10,179 bases of DNA from contig KQ482040.1 in NCBI GenBank assembly GCA_001430745.1, positions 1,459,435 through 1,469,613 of the forward strand, given 5' to 3'. A program made the translations under genes and the position numbers. Origin of the DNA: Auxenochlorella pyrenoidosa. Taxonomy: Eukaryota > Chlorophyta > Trebouxiophyceae > Chlorellales > Chlorellaceae. The notes under the pieces were generated by a model that saw nothing but the letters and a program-made list of their open reading frames with translations, made no database searches and was not told the DNA's origin. Numbering within the stretch: position 1 is the stretch's first letter; each line of letters opens with the position of its first letter. Shown in pieces: positions 7,029 through 10,179 of the stretch.

Positions 7029-9999
7029 ACCCCCCCTCCCGCATGGACGCCCTCTTGGGGCTTGCGTGCGACCCTGCCGTGGTTTTGACAGTTGAAGTGT
7101 CTGATGCCGCGCCCAGCCCGCGCTTGCAGCCCGCGCCCACCCTGCCCAGCTCTCCCTGCCTGCCGCAGGGCCTGGCGCCGGGGTCGTGGGACCCCCAGGC
7201 CGCCGCGCTGGCCCGCCTCAGGCGGGAGCAGGAGCTGCTGGAGCGCAACGGGTACCTCACCAACTGCTGGTATGCCGTAGGTGAGCCGCTGCTGCTGCAG
7301 GCTGGGCATGTGTTCAGGGAGGGGCTGCACGGCCGGGGGGGCACTGGGCAGGGCTAACGAGGCGGTGCGGGCAGAGGAACGGACAGCCATGCCGCGCTTG
7401 TTTCCCCGCTGCTCAGAGCTGGCTGTCCCGTCGCTGCGCCCGCCGTGTAGGCCGCACCAGCAGCGCCTGGGCTGTCGGCCCGGCCTGCCTGCTCTTGCCC
7501 GCAGCTGGGCACACCCGTTGCTGCTGCCCCGCTCCTGCCCCGCGTGCTGCAGCCCCCTCGGCCGCGGTGAAGCCCGGCAAGCCGTACAAGCGGGAGATGC
7601 TGGGCAAGCAGGTGGTGGTGTTCCGCGACTCGCAGGGCAAGGTGCAGTGCCTGGACAACATCTGCCCGCACAGGTGCGCTGCGAAAGGGCCCCCTCCCGC
7701 CCCCGGCGCGGCCCGCTGCCGGCCCAGGCAGCCAGCACTGCGGTGCCGGGCGTGCGCAGAGGTCGAGGGCTTGGTGAAATAATTTTTGGTGGTAATTTGT
7801 TGGTGAAGCTGTGCGCTTTTGGGAAAAAGTTCCGCAAACCATGGTTGGAGCCCTTTCTCGATTCCTTTGGATCTCCCGGCCGAATCTCCCAGTAGAGGCC
7901 GCATTCGTCGACATGCCACCCCTCCCTGGCCCCCCCCCCCCCCGCTCCCCCGGCAGGGCGGCCCCCCTGGACCAGGGCTGGCTGGACAAGGTGGACGGCC
8001 ACGACTGCGTGGTGTGCCCCTACCACGCCTGGGCCTTCTCCGGGGACGGCCGCCTGCGCGACGTGCCGGTCAGTGCTGGCGGGCGGGGCTGGTGCTGCCG
8101 TGCTGCGGTCCCCATGCCCGCGCCTGGAGGCAGCGCGTGGTGCGCGCGCCATGGGCCACCTGGTGCTCGGCATAGCCATAACGATGTGCTGGCTTCCCTG
8201 CGCCCTGGGCTCCTGTGGCCCGCAGGCCCTGGAGAACCGCAACGAGTGGCCCAAGCGCCCCATCGTGCCCAGCTACCCCGTGGCTGAGAAGGGCGGCTTC
8301 ATCTGGCTGTTCTACGGCTCGCCCTCGCTGCCCGAGGAGCAGCGCCCGCCTATCCCCTTCACCCCCGAGCTGGGTGCGTGGGCGCTTCTGTTCTTTTTGC
8401 TTTCTCTGGGTGGGGCTGGGAGGTGGGGTGAGGGGTTCCTGCGCAGCTGGGGCAAGAGGGATGCCGCAGGGGCGGCCCGCGCTGGGTGTGCGCTCACAGA
8501 GCATGCCTGCACCGCGTGGCCAGCCCCCGCCCTAAGATCCCAGCCCCCCACCCTGCCTGCCTGCTGCTCCCTGGCAAGCCGCGCCGCTGCCACACACACC
8601 CCTCCTCCCGCCTGCAGAGGACCCTGAGTGGCAGGTGGTGTACGGCGAGGTGGAGTTCGAGGCGGGGCACGCCAGCGTGTTTGACAACGCCACCGACTTT
8701 GTGAGAGGGGGGGGGGAGGGGGCGGGCTGTCTTTAGCCGGCGATTGCGCCCGCCATGCCCAGCCTGCTGCTGGCCCAAAGGTTTTTCTGTTTGTGTTCAG
8801 CGCCCGCACCTTATGGCGTGGATGGTCTCCCTGGGAACCTGCACCCTGCAGCAGAGCAGTTGCCAGCATTCCAGCAATCGCCCCGCCCTGCGCCCCCCTT
8901 CTCCCTGTCCCCAGGCCCACATCCACTACGTGCACGGCAGCAGCTTTGGCAACGACGAGCAGCCCAAGCTCCGCAACATGAAGGTGCGACGCCGGCCGCC
9001 CTCGCACGGCCGCGAGTGCGGGGACAGCAGGCAGGCGGCGGGCGGGGCGGGCAGCGGTGTTGCTGACGCGGCGGCCTGCTGCCCGGCGCTGCTGCAGGTG
9101 GTGCGCGACCCCTACCACATCACCGCCACCTTTGACCTGCACAACAAGCCGGTCAACGCGCTGTGGGACTGGAGCAAGGTGCGGACAGGGGCGGCGCGGC
9201 GCGCGCGCGTGCACCAGTGTGCGCCACCCAGCCAGGGGCGCTGGGGCATGCCCGGCCCCCAACTGGTTGTCGCCCGATGGTGCCTGCCGCGCGCGTGCTG
9301 CCCAGCGCTGTGCGAGCAGCGCACGCACCCTCCCGCAGCCTTCTGCTGAGGCAGGCCTGCCTGCAGCCCCCCCTCCAACGCCACCACCATGCTTTGCTGT
9401 GCTGCCCAACCCCACCCGACCGCACCCAGCAGTAGTCAGCCCCCCCCCACCCCCCCACCCCCACCCAACCCCACGCACAAAAACGCAACGAGGCTGGGGG
9501 GGGGGGGGGGGCGGCTGTTCGCGCTGCGTGTGCCACACACTCACACGCACACACACACACACATGCCCCCCACCCCCCCCCAGGTGCCCGAGGTGCACAT
9601 CCTGGCGCGCGCCTTTGTGCCCTCCTCCTCCTTCATCGCCTTCCGCCTGGCCCACGGCCTGGAGTTTGTGACCTTTGTCAACACCGTGCCCATCGACGCC
9701 AACCGCACGGGTGCGCGCCGGCGGCAGCGGGACGTTGGGCCCGCAGCCGAGGGGAGGACGCTGGGGTGCTGGGTCCGGAGTGTGCGTGATTGTTCTTGGG
9801 ATGGGCGCAAGGCGGGGCGGCCGCTGTCTGCTCGCCTATGCCACCCGCCGGGCTGGCCGGCTGCCGTTGCCGACCGCCGAAGGCGTCCTGTGCCTACCCT
9901 GCTGGCTGCAGTGAACATCTACGCGCTGGCCCGCAAGTGGTCGGGAGACCCCACAGGCTTTGTGTTCAACATGCCGCTGTGGGACACCTTTGCGGACAG
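5326..9999 (+). CDS. Probable plastid membrane-module/Rieske non-heme iron oxygenase fusion, 3' incomplete (14 exons visible)
   Basis: Exons: 5326-5487, 5709-5807, 6058-6240, 6400-6722, 6899-7010, 7169-7280, 7553-7673, 7957-8068, 8226-8373, 8618-8700, 8915-8983, 9098-9178, 9584-9710, 9912-9999. All phases agree, giving about 606 residues before the gene leaves the window. Residues 1-54 are Arg/Ala/Ser-rich, start MLCLRAALVKG, and resemble a chloroplast transit peptide. Hydrophobic stretches lie at about 65-79 and 111-138, followed by a basic helix-like segment (151-178) and an Ala/Pro-rich linker to about 293. The Rieske cluster ligands are C368-P-H370 and C391-P-Y-H394. The mononuclear iron motif is D480-x3-D484-x2-H487-x4-H492 (FDNATDFAHIHYVHGSSFG). 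The catalytic part is thus an apparently intact Rieske oxygenase. It broadly resembles the plastid group of pheophorbide a oxygenase, chlorophyllide a oxygenase and TIC55, and cyanobacterial ring-hydroxylating enzymes. Substrate is unknown. The last visible exon ends in a GC donor (ACAG|GCAAGG at 10000). A two-gene reading is possible (see 7011-7168). Confidence 0.7.
7011..7168 (+). other. Intron 5 or gene boundary: decides fusion versus two genes
   Basis: The donor AGG|GTGCGC at 7011 matches donors used elsewhere in this gene (GTGCGC at 5808, 7674 and 9711). The acceptor CTGCCGCAG ends at 7168. Both sides are phase 0, so splicing joins ...LADRRKRR to GLAPGSWDPQ. Without splicing, the upstream frame stops at 7028 and an ATG at 7043 is open in frame into the Rieske exon. 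That would leave 14 bases between genes, with no TGTAA and no promoter-like sequence, and an acidic N-terminus (MDALLGLACDPAVV) unlike a transit peptide. I favour an intron. Confidence 0.6.
7771..7900. other. AT-rich island within intron 7 of the Rieske gene
   Basis: This stretch, beginning near TTGGTGAAATAATTTTTGG, is markedly richer in A and T than the flanking exons and the other introns. It has no inverted ends or coding sense that I can see. It makes intron 7 one of the longest in the gene (283 bases). It is followed by a run of 14 C at 7930-7943 that serves as the polypyrimidine tract of the acceptor at 7956. Confidence 0.5.
9430..9582. repeat. Simple-sequence cluster in intron 12: C-rich tracts, G16, (CA)8
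   Basis: Intron 12 (9179-9583) is the longest in the window. Its 3' half contains C-rich tracts broken by A (about 9440-9475), a run of 16 G at 9496-9511, a CA dinucleotide run at 9548-9563, and another C-rich stretch leading to the CCCAG acceptor ending at 9583. G and C runs could form quadruplex or other non-B DNA and are prone to length change and to assembly error. Confidence 0.85.
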
Positions 10000-10179
10000 G
10001 CAAGGCTGGGGAGCGGGGCGCTGTTGGAGTGCCACGCATGCGCTGCTCCCCACACCGCATGGCATGGCACACCCACACGCCCCAAGCAGGGCCCGCCCAC
10101 TGCTGCGCACCCCTCCATGGCCTGGCCACTGCCAGCTCTGCTGTGGCACGCCAGCCCGGCGGCACCTCCTGCCCCCCCC
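10000..10179 (+). other. Start of intron 14 of the Rieske gene and right edge
   Basis: The exon ending at 9999 leaves two bases of a codon (GAC AG), followed by the GC donor GCAAGG. Candidate acceptors are AAGCAG (near 10089) and ACTGCCAG (near 10134), but neither yields sequence I can recognise, so the next exon probably lies beyond the window. Confidence 0.45.

Larger units (their letters stand above)
7169..9999 (+). other. Rieske [2Fe-2S] and catalytic module, exons 6-14
   Basis: The module begins with a helix-like lead (LARLRREQELLERNGYLTN), then the family signature NCWYAVAPS, formed across the intron 7281-7552. The Rieske domain is encoded by exons 7 and 8, with CPHR and CPYHAW split by intron 7674-7956. 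The iron-binding motif is split by intron 8701-8914 between Phe485 and Ala486. Twenty residues lie between His370 and Cys391, a little more than the 15-17 common in the family. The C-terminal part, including any terminal membrane helix or CxxC redox motif of the pheophorbide-oxygenase type, is outside the window. Confidence 0.85.

Noticed and set aside
6836..8263. Minus-strand open frame of 475 codons
   Set aside because: It lies opposite several well-supported exons and introns of the Rieske gene. Long antisense frames are common in GC-rich DNA, and its translation is Arg/Pro/Gly-rich with no recognisable domain.
9496..9563. G16 and CA runs as a telomere, origin or functional quadruplex
   Set aside because: They sit in the middle of an intron, are not telomere-type repeats, and look like ordinary simple sequence. 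They are recorded as a repeat only.
8312..9655. Minus-strand open frame of 447 codons
   Set aside because: It spans the iron-binding exons of the Rieske gene on the opposite strand and translates simple repeats (poly-Pro/Gly, His-Thr). It is a shadow frame.

Overview
This window looks like nuclear DNA of a green alga, most likely a GC-rich Chlorella-type trebouxiophyte or a close relative. It is very GC-rich, and its genes are broken into many short exons (about 21 to 323 nt) by introns of roughly 110 to 400 nt. The exons favour GCC, GGC, CTG and GAG codons, and at least one product resembles chloroplast proteins. The assignment to a lineage is inference. The splice structure is read directly: about thirty introns with GT or GC donors and AG acceptors join the coding pieces without a frame break. 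No RNA gene, CRISPR array, insertion sequence or prokaryotic operon was seen.

Three gene models account for almost all of the window. (1) On the minus strand, 2327 down to 97, ten exons encode a 284-residue secreted, alanine-rich, cysteine-containing protein of unknown function. Its signal peptide fills the first exon. (2) On the plus strand, 2965 to 4862, eight exons encode a 218-residue hydrophilic protein with a Gly-Ala-Tyr-Gly-Thr-Glu repeat and a Val/Glu/Arg-rich tail, resembling stress-type (LEA or hydrophilin-like) proteins. Genes 1 and 2 diverge from a shared 637-base spacer. (3) On the plus strand, from 5326 past the right edge, fourteen visible exons encode a probable plastid protein. 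It starts with a transit-like N-terminus, continues with a hydrophobic membrane module and an Ala/Pro-rich linker, and then a Rieske non-heme iron oxygenase with both metal sites intact. The last visible exon ends at a GC donor at 10000.

The main uncertainty is whether gene 3 is one gene or two. Reading through the exon at 6899 gives a TGA at 7026-7028, and an ATG at 7043 opens in frame with the Rieske exon at 7169. A good donor at 7011 and acceptor at 7168 instead join the two halves in frame. I prefer the fusion because there is no room for a 3' end and a promoter between them, and because a separate Rieske protein would lack a transit-like N-terminus.

Other points of interest are the high share of GC-AG introns (5 of about 30), uniform but different intron phases in genes 1 and 2, a 53-bp tandem repeat in an intron of gene 1 that duplicates a 3' splice-site-like sequence, and an AT-rich island inside a Rieske intron. 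I see no sign that the three genes share a pathway.
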